Of a DNA stretch of 19,216 nt, positions 7,235 to 15,281 are shown one piece after another (position 1 is the first letter of the stretch; every line of letters begins with the position of its first letter). Under the pieces are notes generated by a model. The model saw only the letters and a list, made by a program, of their open reading frames with translations, had not been told where the DNA came from and made no database searches. Source of the DNA: Moraxellaceae bacterium (GTDB taxonomy: Bacteria; Pseudomonadota; Gammaproteobacteria; Pseudomonadales; Moraxellaceae). The position numbers were made by a program, and so were the translations under genes. The stretch covers positions 1 through 19,216 of the forward strand of contig JAUXNL010000328.1 of NCBI GenBank assembly GCA_030684415.1. Reading direction: 5' to 3'.

Positions 7235-8221
7235 ATGCCGCAGACCCTCAACGCCCTCTTCAACGACTGGTTCCTGCGCGGCATGGTGGCCGCCGTGCTC
7301 ATTGCCTCCTTTCTGCCCGACCTCGGCCGGAGCGGTGGCTGGCTGCACCTGGACGTACTGCTGGATGGTGGTATCGCGCTGGTGTTCTTCCTGCACGGCA
7401 TCGGCATCCCCACCGAAAAGATGAAGGCCGGCATCAGCAACTGGCGGCTGCATCTTGTGGTACAGGGCTTTACCTTCGTGTTCTTTCCCCTGCTCTACCT
7501 CGCGCTGCAATGGCCGCTGGCGCAACTGCTGCCGCCCATGCTGCTGCTCGGCTTTCTTTATCTGGCCGTACTGCCGTCCACCATTACTTCATCAGTGGCG
7601 ATGACGGCTATTGCTCGCGGCAACGTGCCTGCCGCCATTTTCAATGCCACGCTGTCCAGTCTCATCGGCATCGTGCTCACCCCGGCATTAGTCGGCCTGT
7701 TGTTGACCAACGCACCCGCCGGGCTGCACGTTGATGTGCTCGGTGCCATGCAAAAAATTGCCGTGTTCATCCTGCTGCCTTTTGTGGCCGGGCAAGTGCT
7801 GCACCGCTGGCTGGGCGAATGGTTTGCTGCCCGCAAACGCTGGACATCACTCATGGATCGCAGCGTGATTCTGCTGCTGGTGTTGTCGTCGTTCAGCGAC
7901 TCCGTGGCCGCCGGCTTGTGGACCGATTACGGCGCCGGTCTTTTGCTGTTGACGCTGGCCGCCAGCGCGGTTTTCCTGGCCATCGTACTGGCCACCAGCA
8001 CGGCGGCAGCACGCGCGCTGAAATTCAACACAGAAGACGAAATCACCGCCGTGTTCTGTGGCTCCAAAAAAACACTGGCCGCCGGACTGCCAATGGCCAA
8101 AGTACTGTTTGGCGCGCATCCGGCGTTGGGGTTGATCGTGCTGCCGATCATGTTTTATCACCAGCTGCAGTTGATCGTGTGCGCGGCGATGGCACAGCGG
8201 TATGCGCGGCGGGAGGGCTAG
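7235..8221 (+). CDS. bile acid:sodium symporter family transporter (YfeH-like)
   Basis: A 328-residue polytopic inner-membrane protein with about ten hydrophobic helices, as expected for the BASS superfamily (SBF-like branch, PF13593, E. coli YfeH type). Supporting motifs are FFLHGIGIPTEKMKAG after helix 2, LPSTITSSVAMTAIARGN in the first core crossover, and FCGSKKTLAAGLPMAKVLF in the second. These crossover segments form the sodium and substrate site in the family. The C-terminal LPIMFYHQLQLIVCAAMAQRYA is also characteristic. YfeH-type members have no firmly known substrate. The ATG lacks a clear ribosome binding site; the next Met (codon 17) would remove part of helix 1, so I keep the first. 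It stands alone between the divergent hns gene and the lipoprotein gene. Confidence 0.9.
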   Translation: MPQTLNALFNDWFLRGMVAAVLIASFLPDLGRSGGWLHLDVLLDGGIALVFFLHGIGIPTEKMKAGISNWRLHLVVQGFTFVFFPLLYLALQWPLAQLLPPMLLLGFLYLAVLPSTITSSVAMTAIARGNVPAAIFNATLSSLIGIVLTPALVGLLLTNAPAGLHVDVLGAMQKIAVFILLPFVAGQVLHRWLGEWFAARKRWTSLMDRSVILLLVLSSFSDSVAAGLWTDYGAGLLLLTLAASAVFLAIVLATSTAAARALKFNTEDEITAVFCGSKKTLAAGLPMAKVLFGAHPALGLIVLPIMFYHQLQLIVCAAMAQRYARREG

Positions 8222-8466
8222 CTACGAGGGTTGGCGGCCCGGGTTCCCGGCCGACCTGAAGTAGTGTATTTTCTCGCGCTCATTTCGCATCAGCCAGCCC
8301 CAACGTGCCGCCACACATGGCGGACGCCCCAAACATCAGCCACCACAACCTGGCCCTCAGCCAATAGGGAGCATCCCTTACGGCATCAGGACGGATGAGC
8401 TGCACGCTTGGCGACAGCATGCGAGATGAGAATGGAAATCCCATCAAAACCAAAATGGAAAAATGA

Positions 8467-9051
8467 ATGAATTATTTCAAGAAAGCCGTGCTGGCATCGA
8501 CAATCGTGGCTGTCTCGGGCTGTGCAAGCATCGTCAGCAAATCACAGTATCCTGTCACGATAAGCAGCACCCCATCAGGCGCAACGGTTGTCATCAAGAA
8601 TAAAAGTGGCGCAGAAATTCATAAGGCACAAACCCCGACAACCATCACACTTAACGCCAGCTCAGGTTTTTTTAGCGCGGCACAGTACTCGATGGAATTC
8701 CAGAAAGATGGGTACCAGAACTCAACCGCAACGACTCAGGCCGGAATTGACGGCTGGTACATTGCAAACATCTTGTTTGGCGGCCTGCTCGGGCTTCTTA
8801 TCATTGATCCGGCAACAGGCGCCATGTGGAAGCTCGACGAAAGCGTAACGTCAAGTCTGGCGGCTAATAGCCCACCAACGGCGGCGCAAGTACCTGTCAT
8901 GCTCAATGACCCGGCATCCGGGCAGATGGCAGCGCCCGATGCACCTGCCATTGCAGAGCAGTTAAAGCTCCTGAAAAACCTCCGAGACGAAGGCGCCTTG
9001 ACCGCCGACGAATATGAAACCAAGCGGAAAGCCGTCATCGAAAAACTCTGA
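8467..9051 (+). CDS. lipoprotein with PEGA-like and SHOCT-like regions
   Basis: A 194-residue predicted lipoprotein. A short signal peptide ends in the lipobox VSGC with Cys19 as the lipidation site; residue 20 is Ala, so there is no inner-membrane retention Asp. Residues about 27-85 (VTISSTPSGATVVIKNKSG, then GYQNSTATTQ) look like a PEGA-type beta domain. A hydrophobic segment at about 98-114 (ANILFGGLLGLLIIDPATGA) resembles the glycine-rich turn of small lipoproteins of this kind. The C-terminus (about 163-194, EQLKLLKNLRDEGALTADEYETKRKAVIEKL-like pattern) matches SHOCT, a short helical oligomerisation motif. Base composition and use of A/T-ending codons differ somewhat from the neighbours. 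A TGGA lies about nine bases before the ATG; a second ATG four bases upstream is out of frame. Function unknown. Confidence 0.8.
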   Translation: MNYFKKAVLASTIVAVSGCASIVSKSQYPVTISSTPSGATVVIKNKSGAEIHKAQTPTTITLNASSGFFSAAQYSMEFQKDGYQNSTATTQAGIDGWYIANILFGGLLGLLIIDPATGAMWKLDESVTSSLAANSPPTAAQVPVMLNDPASGQMAAPDAPAIAEQLKLLKNLRDEGALTADEYETKRKAVIEKL

Positions 9052-9076
9052 TGGTTCAGATGTAGAAGTTCAGATG

Positions 9077-9118
9077 CACAGAAGGGGCGGCAACATGAAC
9101 GTTGCCCCCCTTTCTGTG
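9077..9118. terminator. imperfect hairpin after the lipoprotein gene
   Basis: An 18-base stem with two mismatches (CACAGAAGGGGCGGCAAC facing GTTGCCCCCCTTTCTGTG) and a six-base loop starts 26 bases past the lipoprotein stop, in a convergent intergenic region. It has no T run, so it may be a Rho-aided or 3'-protecting structure rather than a classical terminator. Just before it GTTCAGATG is repeated directly at about 9054-9076. Confidence 0.45.
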
Positions 9119-9203
9119 AAGCAATGTCGGCGTCAGATCCCTGCACATATTCCAATAGCCCGAATCAAACACCGACCATTGACTCCGTGCGGCGTGCAAT
9201 CCC

Positions 9204-9218
9204 GGGCTGTAACAGCCC
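9204..9218 (-). terminator. short hairpin after fumC
   Basis: GGGCTGT-A-ACAGCCC is a perfect palindrome 25 bases past the fumarase stop on the minus strand. There is no following T run, so its role as a terminator is uncertain. Confidence 0.3.
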
Positions 9219-9242
9219 CACGGCTCTTCACGCTATCAGCAA

Positions 9243-10673
9243 TTACCCCACCATCTCCTCCGGCCGCACCCACGCATCAAACTCCTGTTCGCTCACATAC
9301 CCCAACGCCAGCGCTGCCGCTTTCAGCGTTGTGCCTTCGTGATGCGCCTTGAGTGCAATCTCTGCTGCTTTTTCATAGCCGATATGCGGGTTCAGCGCCG
9401 TTACCAGCATCAGCGATTCCTCCAGATTGCGCTGCAACCGCGGCAGATTGGGCTCGATGCCGCGCGCGCAATGCTGCTCGAAGGCACGGCAGCCGTCGGC
9501 CAATAGCGCGATAGACTCCAGCACGTTGTGCAGGATGACCGGCTTGTAAACATTGAGCTGGAAATTACCCTGCGAGCCAGCAAAAGCCACCGCATGATCG
9601 TTGCCGAACACCTGCACGGCCACCATGGTCAACGCTTCGCACTGCGTGGGATTGATTTTGCCCGGCATGATGGATGAGCCGGGCTCGTTTTCAGGAATCG
9701 ACAGCTCGCCGAGGCCGGCTCGTGGGCCGCTGGCATGCCAGCGGATGTCGTTGGCGATTTTCATCAGAGCGCCAGCCAGCGTGCGCAGCGCGGCGCTCAC
9801 ATTCACCATACCGTCGTGCGCCGAGAGCGCCGCGAATTTATTGGGCGCCGACACAAACAAATGGCCGGTACATTTTGAGACCTGCACCGCGATTTCATCA
9901 CCGAATCGCGGATGCGCATTAAGGCCGGTGCCGACGGCAGTGCCACCGGTAGCCAGCTCGCAAACATCCGGCAGCACGCGATGAATGCCGGCCAGCGCCA
10001 GATCAAGCTGCGACACCCACCCGGAGCATACCTGCCCCAGCGTCACTGGCGTGGCATCTTGCAGATGCGTGCGCCCGACCATGACGATGCTGGCAAAATC
10101 ACGGGCCTTAGCAGCCAGCGTATGCCGCAGTAGCGTCACCGCAGGCACCAGCGCATCCGTCAGTTGCGTGGCCGTGGCCACATGCATGACGGCCGGGAAT
10201 ACGTCGTTCGAGGATTGCCCGCGATTGACATGATCGTTCGGGTGCACGGGCGATTTCGTGCCCAACGCTTGGCCAGCCAACTGATTGGCGCGATTGGCAA
10301 TCACCTCGTTGGCGTTCATGTTGCTCTGCGTGCCGGAACCGGTCTGGAAAACCACCAGCGGAAACTCGCCATCCCAGCGCCCATCCACCACTTCCTGCGC
10401 GGCCTGTACGACGAGCGCAGCAATCTCTGGCGATAGCTCACCCAACTCGGCATTGGCCTGCGCAGCCGCCTTCTTCACCAGCCCAAAGGCGCGGATCACG
10501 GGCCGCTGCCACCGGAATCGTGCTACGCCAATCGGAAAGAAATGCAGCGAGCGCTGCGTCTGCGCGCCCCAGAGACGATCAGCAGGCACCTCGACCGGGC
10601 CGAGGGTGTCTTTCTCGAGGCGAACCGCTTCTCCATGCGAGAGCGGGTGGTGAGTGCTAGGGTCACTGGCCAT
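9243..10673 (-). CDS. fumC: class II fumarate hydratase
   Basis: Interconverts fumarate and L-malate in the TCA cycle as an iron-free homotetramer. I place the start at the ATG at 10673 (476 aa), because AGGGAG lies seven bases upstream and family length fits; the frame is open further, to 10853, but that extension looks noncoding. Family signatures are GSGTQSNMNANEV (112-124), HPNDHVNRGQSSND (144-157), GRTHLQDATP (200-209, with H203 as the expected catalytic His) and GSSIMPGKINPTQ (332-344, with the mobile-loop Ser). The KIN loop separates it from aspartase only weakly. The N-terminal EKDTLGPVEVPADRLWGAQTQRS pattern supports fumarase. It follows the SDR gene by 130 bases and may have its own promoter. 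The N-terminal leader (about 15 residues) is slightly longer than in E. coli FumC. Confidence 0.93.
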   Translation of the reverse strand: MASDPSTHHPLSHGEAVRLEKDTLGPVEVPADRLWGAQTQRSLHFFPIGVARFRWQRPVIRAFGLVKKAAAQANAELGELSPEIAALVVQAAQEVVDGRWDGEFPLVVFQTGSGTQSNMNANEVIANRANQLAGQALGTKSPVHPNDHVNRGQSSNDVFPAVMHVATATQLTDALVPAVTLLRHTLAAKARDFASIVMVGRTHLQDATPVTLGQVCSGWVSQLDLALAGIHRVLPDVCELATGGTAVGTGLNAHPRFGDEIAVQVSKCTGHLFVSAPNKFAALSAHDGMVNVSAALRTLAGALMKIANDIRWHASGPRAGLGELSIPENEPGSSIMPGKINPTQCEALTMVAVQVFGNDHAVAFAGSQGNFQLNVYKPVILHNVLESIALLADGCRAFEQHCARGIEPNLPRLQRNLEESLMLVTALNPHIGYEKAAEIALKAHHEGTTLKAAALALGYVSEQEFDAWVRPEEMVG

Positions 10674-10726
10674 GACAAACTCCCTGAAGCAGGCGGCCAT
10701 TGCCGCCATTCGCCCAGTACAGCACA

Positions 10727-10743
10727 GACAAGCAGCACTTGTC
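10727..10743. promoter_or_regulatory. palindrome upstream of fumC
   Basis: GACAAG-CAGCA-CTTGTC, a perfect 6-bp-arm palindrome, lies 54-70 bases upstream of the fumarase start in the gap after the SDR gene. It may be an operator; no flanking promoter hexamers are clear. Confidence 0.25.
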
Positions 10744-10803
10744 GGCCATGGCGCCACATAGTCATGTCGGCATGCGGTGGCGCGAACCGCTTGCCCGAAC
10801 AAC

Positions 10804-11625
10804 TCAGCCCGCTTTGCGCCCCTTCCAGTGCCGCATGCTGTCGGAGAGCCCAAGTATCTGTGCGGTTTTCACCTGCAAGCGCAGCGGCAGCGCGGCGCGC
10901 AGCCAGTCTGTCGTCTTGAGGATGAAAGGCTCTTTCACAAACGCTTCTTTGGCTTCAACACCTTCGATGATTTTGCCGACGATGTAATCTGGCGACATGG
11001 GCTTGAACAGTGACGGCATGCGCACGCCACTGAACATGCCGGTATCGATATAGCCGGGGCAAACCGTGGTCACGGCAATATTGCTCATGCCCCGCTCAAT
11101 GAACTCCTGGCGCAGCGATTCGGAAAAACCGACGGCTGCCCATTTGCTGCCCGCATAGGTGGTGCCGTAAGGCACGCCGACAAACCCGGCGCCACTCGCG
11201 ATATTCACAAGATGAGCTTCGCGGCTGGCTTGCAGATCGGGCATGAACACATACGTCAGGGCCACCATGGCATCGCTGTTCACGCGATACGTCAGCAAAT
11301 GTTGTTGCAGCGGGACTTCGTCGAAAGCGCCACCGAACACAATGCCGGCATTATTCACCAGTCCGTCGATACGGCCGGCCACTGCATGCACTTGCGCCGG
11401 TAGTTGTTCGATCTGTGCAATATCCGTGAGATCGACCCGGATGGCCCAGGCGCGGCCACCGGACTTTCCGATTTCAGCCGCCACGGCGTCAGCGCCCTCA
11501 CCATTGATATCCACCACCACAATGGCGGCGCCACGGCGAGCAAATGCCAATGCCATCAAGCGACCAATGCCACTGGCGGCACCTGTTATCAGAAAAGTCT
11601 TGTTGTTGAACACGTCAGGCTCCAT
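10804..11625 (-). CDS. short-chain dehydrogenase/reductase
   Basis: A classical NAD(P)-dependent SDR of 273 residues. Visible motifs are the Rossmann glycine motif TGAASGIG (14-21), NNAG (91-94), catalytic Ser144 (IASGAG) and Y157-x-x-x-K161 (TYAGSK). D39 after strand 2 (VVVDINGEG) suggests a preference for NAD over NADP. The C-terminal part (SPDYIVGKIIEGVEAKEAFV...) resembles SDRs of lipid or alcohol metabolism that may associate with membranes, but the substrate is not readable. I chose Met at 11625, nine residues before the first strand; an in-frame ATG at 11712 would add 29 residues with no SDR similarity. Neither start has a strong ribosome binding site, so the start is uncertain. It lies between the hydrolase and fumarase genes, with gaps over 100 bases on both sides. 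Confidence 0.88.
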   Translation of the reverse strand: MEPDVFNNKTFLITGAASGIGRLMALAFARRGAAIVVVDINGEGADAVAAEIGKSGGRAWAIRVDLTDIAQIEQLPAQVHAVAGRIDGLVNNAGIVFGGAFDEVPLQQHLLTYRVNSDAMVALTYVFMPDLQASREAHLVNIASGAGFVGVPYGTTYAGSKWAAVGFSESLRQEFIERGMSNIAVTTVCPGYIDTGMFSGVRMPSLFKPMSPDYIVGKIIEGVEAKEAFVKEPFILKTTDWLRAALPLRLQVKTAQILGLSDSMRHWKGRKAG

Positions 11626-11723
11626 GGCCGCAATATCTGGCCTGTTGGTGTGCGGATAAACTGGATGACTATCAACTAACGCGCGGTCAGTCCTCGACGG
11701 CGCACCCGACATCTGCTCATTTT

Positions 11724-11734
11724 TGCACTGTGCA
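11724..11734. promoter_or_regulatory. TGCACTGTGCA palindrome upstream of the SDR gene
   Basis: TGCAC-T-GTGCA is a perfect palindrome about 100 bases before the chosen SDR start and 12 bases before the alternative start at 11712. The nine bases CACTGTGCA recur in the leader of the multifunctional enzyme gene near 18381-18389, so a shared regulator is possible but unproven. Confidence 0.3.
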
Positions 11735-11768
11735 TGTCGGCAATACCGTCATCCAGAGATTTTCTTGT

Positions 11769-12935
11769 TCAAGCTGCGCAGCAGCGATTCATGAAATCAC
11801 GCATGAGGCGCAGGTATTCACGCTGCTGCAGGTGGAACACATGGTTACCGGGAAACCAATGCATCTGGCTACCAGCCCAATGCTCGTGCAAAAGATTGAC
11901 ATAGCGTGGCGCGGTAAAACGATCACCCGCACCACCAATCACCAACAAGCGCTCGGGCTCGATCACCGGCGTATACGTCAGCGGGCAATGCAGCGCCATG
12001 AAATGACGCAGGGCAACAATATCGAGCCCATGGGGGGCGAGCAGGTGACGGTAGGCCACGCTGAGTGGCGGCCACTCCATGATCATGTCCATCGGCAACA
12101 CCACCGGCGCGTTCGGAATCGCGAACTTCAACCGCGGTTCCACCGACGTCGCCAAGGCCGACAAATACCCGCCCAGACTCAAGCCGGACACGCCCATGGT
12201 GGTGACGCCCTCACCTTCCAGATAATCCATCCAGACGCGTAAATCGTGTATGGCTTGCAGCATGGCCTCGTTGACATGTGCCATGCCATTGGAGAAATAA
12301 CCAAAGCCGCTGAACGGCTCGAATGGCGCACGCCGGCTGCCATGAAACGGCAGCGTGTACAGCAAGATGTCGTAGCCCTGCGCATAAAACCAGCGCAAGG
12401 AAAACATCAGGCTGTTGATCCAGTACGCATCCAGAAAATAACCATGCAGAAATATCAACGTCTTGCGAGGGCCGTCCGGATGCCGCCAGTGCTCGGCAGC
12501 CACGTGATGGTTCTGCGTGAAGGCGCGATAGTCTGCACGCAGTGCAGGGTTCAGGGCCTCATACGGACTGAAGAATCGCAGCCGGTCGACCCGCGCATCG
12601 GGTGGCCGTGCGCCGAAACTGCCGAGCAGTCCGGGTGTCCCACGAAAGACTTCAACGCCCGATGGCGGCGCACGGAAGACTTCATCCGCACGACCATGCG
12701 CCTGCTCCTGGTAAAAGCTGACCCAAGCCAGCTCTTGCTCACGACGTTCGCGCGACAGCAACTGTGGCAGCATTGCCAGCATGACGGTGGACGCCAGCCC
12801 CGTGCGCATCAATACATCCGCGGCGGCGGTCGCCTGTACCTTGAACGGATGACGATCATCCATTTCCGTGCGATGCGGCTGACGATAAAAGTCTGGCGGC
12901 AGTACCTGCCACCAGTCCGGCGACGCTATCGACAT
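11769..12935 (-). CDS. alpha/beta hydrolase family protein
   Basis: A protein of about 388 residues with an alpha/beta hydrolase fold in its C-terminal two-thirds. Numbering from the upstream Met at 12944, the oxyanion-strand motif is IFLHGYFLDAYW (164-175), the nucleophile elbow GLSLGGY (Ser256), the acid probably Asp341 (GGAGDRFTAP) and the base His368 or His371 (PGNHVFH). The first 120 residues are a helical extension. I prefer the ATG at 12935 because AGGA sits nine bases upstream of it, while the ATG at 12944 abuts that site. It begins 17 bases after the diiron protein's stop, so the two form an operon. An esterase or lipase-like role on a hydrophobic substrate is likely; the substrate is unknown. 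Confidence 0.85.
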   Translation of the reverse strand: MSIASPDWWQVLPPDFYRQPHRTEMDDRHPFKVQATAAADVLMRTGLASTVMLAMLPQLLSRERREQELAWVSFYQEQAHGRADEVFRAPPSGVEVFRGTPGLLGSFGARPPDARVDRLRFFSPYEALNPALRADYRAFTQNHHVAAEHWRHPDGPRKTLIFLHGYFLDAYWINSLMFSLRWFYAQGYDILLYTLPFHGSRRAPFEPFSGFGYFSNGMAHVNEAMLQAIHDLRVWMDYLEGEGVTTMGVSGLSLGGYLSALATSVEPRLKFAIPNAPVVLPMDMIMEWPPLSVAYRHLLAPHGLDIVALRHFMALHCPLTYTPVIEPERLLVIGGAGDRFTAPRYVNLLHEHWAGSQMHWFPGNHVFHLQQREYLRLMRDFMNRCCAA

Positions 12936-12952
12936 GAGGGTCATCCTGCGGC

Positions 12953-13810
12953 TCAGGCCGCCAACTTCTGCTGCTCGGCCAGGAAATCATCGATCTGCGT
13001 CAAGAACTCGCGGTTATCGTGATCCCAAGGATGAAAACCGGGGCGGAAATAATCGGCATACGCACGCAACTGGATACGCAGCAGACCGATATCCCCCATG
13101 GTGTAGCGGAAGAATTTGCGCCAGCCTTTGAGGTCGGTGAGCTTGCCTTCCGTGCGCAGGACCTCAAGGAACACCGGAATCACCAGACCCCAGAAAATCA
13201 CCGTCGCGAGTGCAAGACCGACACAACGCAGCGCATAGGCATCGACACCCCGCCCCATGACGGCCGTCCAGACATCGAAAGCGACAGCTTTGTGTTCGGT
13301 TTCTTCCAGCGCATGCCAACGCCAGATGGCGGCGTAGTGTGGCTCGGCGCCGGCGGCCACGCGAGGCTCACGCAGCACGCTATCCGCCAACAGCGCCGTA
13401 AAGTGCTCCAGCGCGATGGTGCCACTCAGGGCAAATGATTTGGGCGCATGCTTGGTGAGCCCGGACAGTACCCGAAACACGAATTTCTCGAATTTCGGTG
13501 CAATCGGTGCGCGCGCAAACAGCGCTGCGTTGTAATCCTCATGCTCACGGCCATGCATGGCTTCTTGCCCGATAAAGGCTGTCACGGCCTTTTTCAGTTC
13601 GGGATCTGTGATCTGGTCGCGATAGGCGCGCACGCTGTCGATGAAGAAACGCTCACCCACCGGCAGCACAATGGAAAATGTATTGAGAAAAGCCGTAAAC
13701 ACGGGGCCAGCCGCATCATGCCAATCGCTGATACGCTCGGGCGGAAGACTGAAACGCACATCACGTCGTGTTGGCAGGATGGAGGCGATGGGGGCTTTTT
13801 TCTTGTTCAT
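12953..13810 (-). CDS. ferritin-like diiron protein (PF10118, predicted metal-dependent hydrolase)
   Basis: A 285-residue mostly helical protein matching the family called predicted metal-dependent hydrolase (PF10118). Candidate diiron ligands occur in the ferritin-like order: E53 (VGERFF), E83 and H86 in GQEAMHGREH, E135 (ALEHFTALLAD), then E170 and H173 in LEETEHKAVAFDV. A hydrophobic helix near residues 195-215 (LALATVIFWGLVIPVFLEVL) suggests membrane contact. The ATG has GGGA about nine bases upstream. Because the ligands resemble diiron oxygenases rather than hydrolases, an oxidase or desaturase-like reaction is at least as plausible as hydrolysis. It is the first gene of a two-gene operon with the alpha/beta hydrolase. 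Confidence 0.87.
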   Translation of the reverse strand: MNKKKAPIASILPTRRDVRFSLPPERISDWHDAAGPVFTAFLNTFSIVLPVGERFFIDSVRAYRDQITDPELKKAVTAFIGQEAMHGREHEDYNAALFARAPIAPKFEKFVFRVLSGLTKHAPKSFALSGTIALEHFTALLADSVLREPRVAAGAEPHYAAIWRWHALEETEHKAVAFDVWTAVMGRGVDAYALRCVGLALATVIFWGLVIPVFLEVLRTEGKLTDLKGWRKFFRYTMGDIGLLRIQLRAYADYFRPGFHPWDHDNREFLTQIDDFLAEQQKLAA

Positions 13811-13977
13811 GGCAATATCCCGGGAAAATCAGAAAATGGTAGGTCGACAGTGCCCCGGACTTCCTTATCGTGGTGCAGTGCATGGTAAAGACTGGTGCGC
13901 GACAACGCTGGACTCCCGCTTCGCCCGGCAGGAAGTTGCCCTTGGGTCGGGGTACGCGCGGGCCCAGCACCATTGGT

Positions 13978-14025
13978 AAAAAACAATGCTGCCGGCCGCC
14001 AACACTCACCCGGCGACCGGCAGCA
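13978..14025 (-). terminator. Rho-independent terminator of the beta-oxidation block
   Basis: On the minus strand, six bases after the thiolase stop, a 9-bp perfect stem (TGCTGCCGG with CCGGCAGCA) extends past one mismatch by four more pairs and is followed within a few bases by TTTTTT. It separates the thiolase gene from the diiron-protein operon. Confidence 0.85.
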
Positions 14026-14030
14026 TCACT

Positions 14031-15212
14031 TCAATCGCGGCGATACAAAGTGATGACGCAGGCGCCACCCAGACCCAGGTTGTGTTGCAACGCGATACGC
14101 GCATCTTTCACCTGACGCTTGTCCGCCGTGCCACGCAACTGCCAGACCAGCTCGGTGCACTGTGCAAGGCCGGTAGCGCCGAGTGGATGGCCTTTGGAGA
14201 GCAAGCCACCGGAAGGATTGGTCACCACCCGGCCGCCATACGTGTTGTCTTCGTCCCAGATGAATTTTTCGGCGCCGCCTTCAGGGCAGAGGCCAAGGCC
14301 TTCATAGGTCAGCAGCTCGTTGGCGGTAAAGCAGTCATGCAACTCGACCACATCCACATCTTCCGGACCGATGCCTGCCGCTTCATAGACTTGACGCGCT
14401 GCTGCCTTGGTCATGTCGTAGCCGACCATCTTGATCATGCTCTTTTCTTCAAAGCTGCTGGCAAAGTCCGTGGTCATGCTTTGCGCAGCGATGTACACGG
14501 GATTCTTGATGCCGTGCTTTTTCGCAAACTCGTCAGAGCAAAGAATGGCAGCACCCGCACCGCAGGTGGGAGGGCAGCACTGGAAGCGCGTCAGCGGATC
14601 GAACACTTCTTCCGATGCCATGATTTCTTCCAGCGACAACACCTGACCAAACAAGGCGTAAGGGTTGTTGCTGGCATGACGACGGGCTTTTTCTGCGATC
14701 TTGCCAAAGGTTTCTTTTTTAGTGCCATGCTGCCAGCGGTATTCGCGGCCGGCACCACCAAACATCTGTGCGGCCGGCGGCGCGCTGCTGAAGCCTTGAG
14801 CATCCAGCATCACCTGGGCATGCATGCCCATGGGATTCTCGCGGTCGTTGAATTTTGAGCCCAGTGCGCCGCGCTCCATTTTTTCAAAGCCGATGGCAAT
14901 CACGCACTCGGCAAGACCGCCTTCGATGGCCTGACGCGCCAGGAACAGCGCGGTCGAACCAGTGGAGCAGTTGTTGTTCACATTGATGACCGGAATACCG
15001 GTCAGGCCCAGTTCGTAAACGGCACGCTGGCCACAGGTGGAGTCGCCGTAGACATAGCCGGCAAACGCCTGCTCGACTTCGGCATAAGGAACACCTGCAT
15101 CCTTGAGCGCAATCGTTCCGGCCTCGCGGGCCATTTCGTGGTAGTCGGGGCTGCTGCCAGGCTTGGCAAACTTGGTCATACCGACACCGATCACATTGAC
15201 ACGACGTTTCAT
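14031..15212 (-). CDS. SCPx-type 3-ketoacyl-CoA thiolase (no SCP2 domain)
   Basis: Cleaves 3-ketoacyl-CoA to acetyl- or propionyl-CoA and a shortened acyl-CoA. The 393 residues follow the thiolase half of animal SCPx almost segment by segment: VIGVGMTKFAKPG at the N-terminus, YVYGDSTCGQRAVYELGLTG, INVNNNCSTGSTALF with nucleophile Cys82, ECVIAIGFEKM, FEEKSMIKMVGYDM, VVELHDCFTANELLTYE, GLLSKGHPLGATGLAQC with the active-site His, and NLGLGGACVITLYRRD at the end. Animal SCPx continues with an SCP2 domain just after this point; here the protein stops. GAGGA lies seven bases before the ATG. It follows the multifunctional enzyme gene by 69 bases and is the last gene of the block. Some related proteins lack thiolase activity, but Cys82 and the HPLGATG His are present. 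Confidence 0.93.
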   Translation of the reverse strand: MKRRVNVIGVGMTKFAKPGSSPDYHEMAREAGTIALKDAGVPYAEVEQAFAGYVYGDSTCGQRAVYELGLTGIPVINVNNNCSTGSTALFLARQAIEGGLAECVIAIGFEKMERGALGSKFNDRENPMGMHAQVMLDAQGFSSAPPAAQMFGGAGREYRWQHGTKKETFGKIAEKARRHASNNPYALFGQVLSLEEIMASEEVFDPLTRFQCCPPTCGAGAAILCSDEFAKKHGIKNPVYIAAQSMTTDFASSFEEKSMIKMVGYDMTKAAARQVYEAAGIGPEDVDVVELHDCFTANELLTYEGLGLCPEGGAEKFIWDEDNTYGGRVVTNPSGGLLSKGHPLGATGLAQCTELVWQLRGTADKRQVKDARIALQHNLGLGGACVITLYRRD

Positions 15213-15242
15213 TTTTCAATCCTCATGCGGAAATTTCGGTTG

Positions 15243-15274
15243 GCTCCCTCTCTCGCAACACGCGAGGAGGGAGC
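15243..15274 (-). other. stable intercistronic hairpin between multifunctional enzyme and thiolase genes
   Basis: GCTCCCTC-t-CTCGC (15243-15256) and GCGAGGAGGGAGC (15262-15274) make a 13-bp stem with one bulged base and a five-base loop. There is no T run on either side, so it is not a classical terminator. It lies 30 bases upstream of the multifunctional enzyme's stop on the plus-strand map, that is, in the untranslated gap preceding that stop in coordinate order and following the thiolase start. In mRNA terms it sits downstream of one of the two cistrons and may protect or process the message. Confidence 0.5.
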
Positions 15275-15281
15275 ACGGCAC

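Noticed and set aside
8237..8258. G+C-rich inverted repeat after the transporter gene
   Set aside because: The pairing is imperfect and no T run follows, so I cannot call it a terminator.
10674..10853. N-terminal extension of fumarase by 60 residues
   Set aside because: The Cys/Arg/Ala-rich sequence matches no fumarase, while AGGGAG precedes the internal ATG at 10673.
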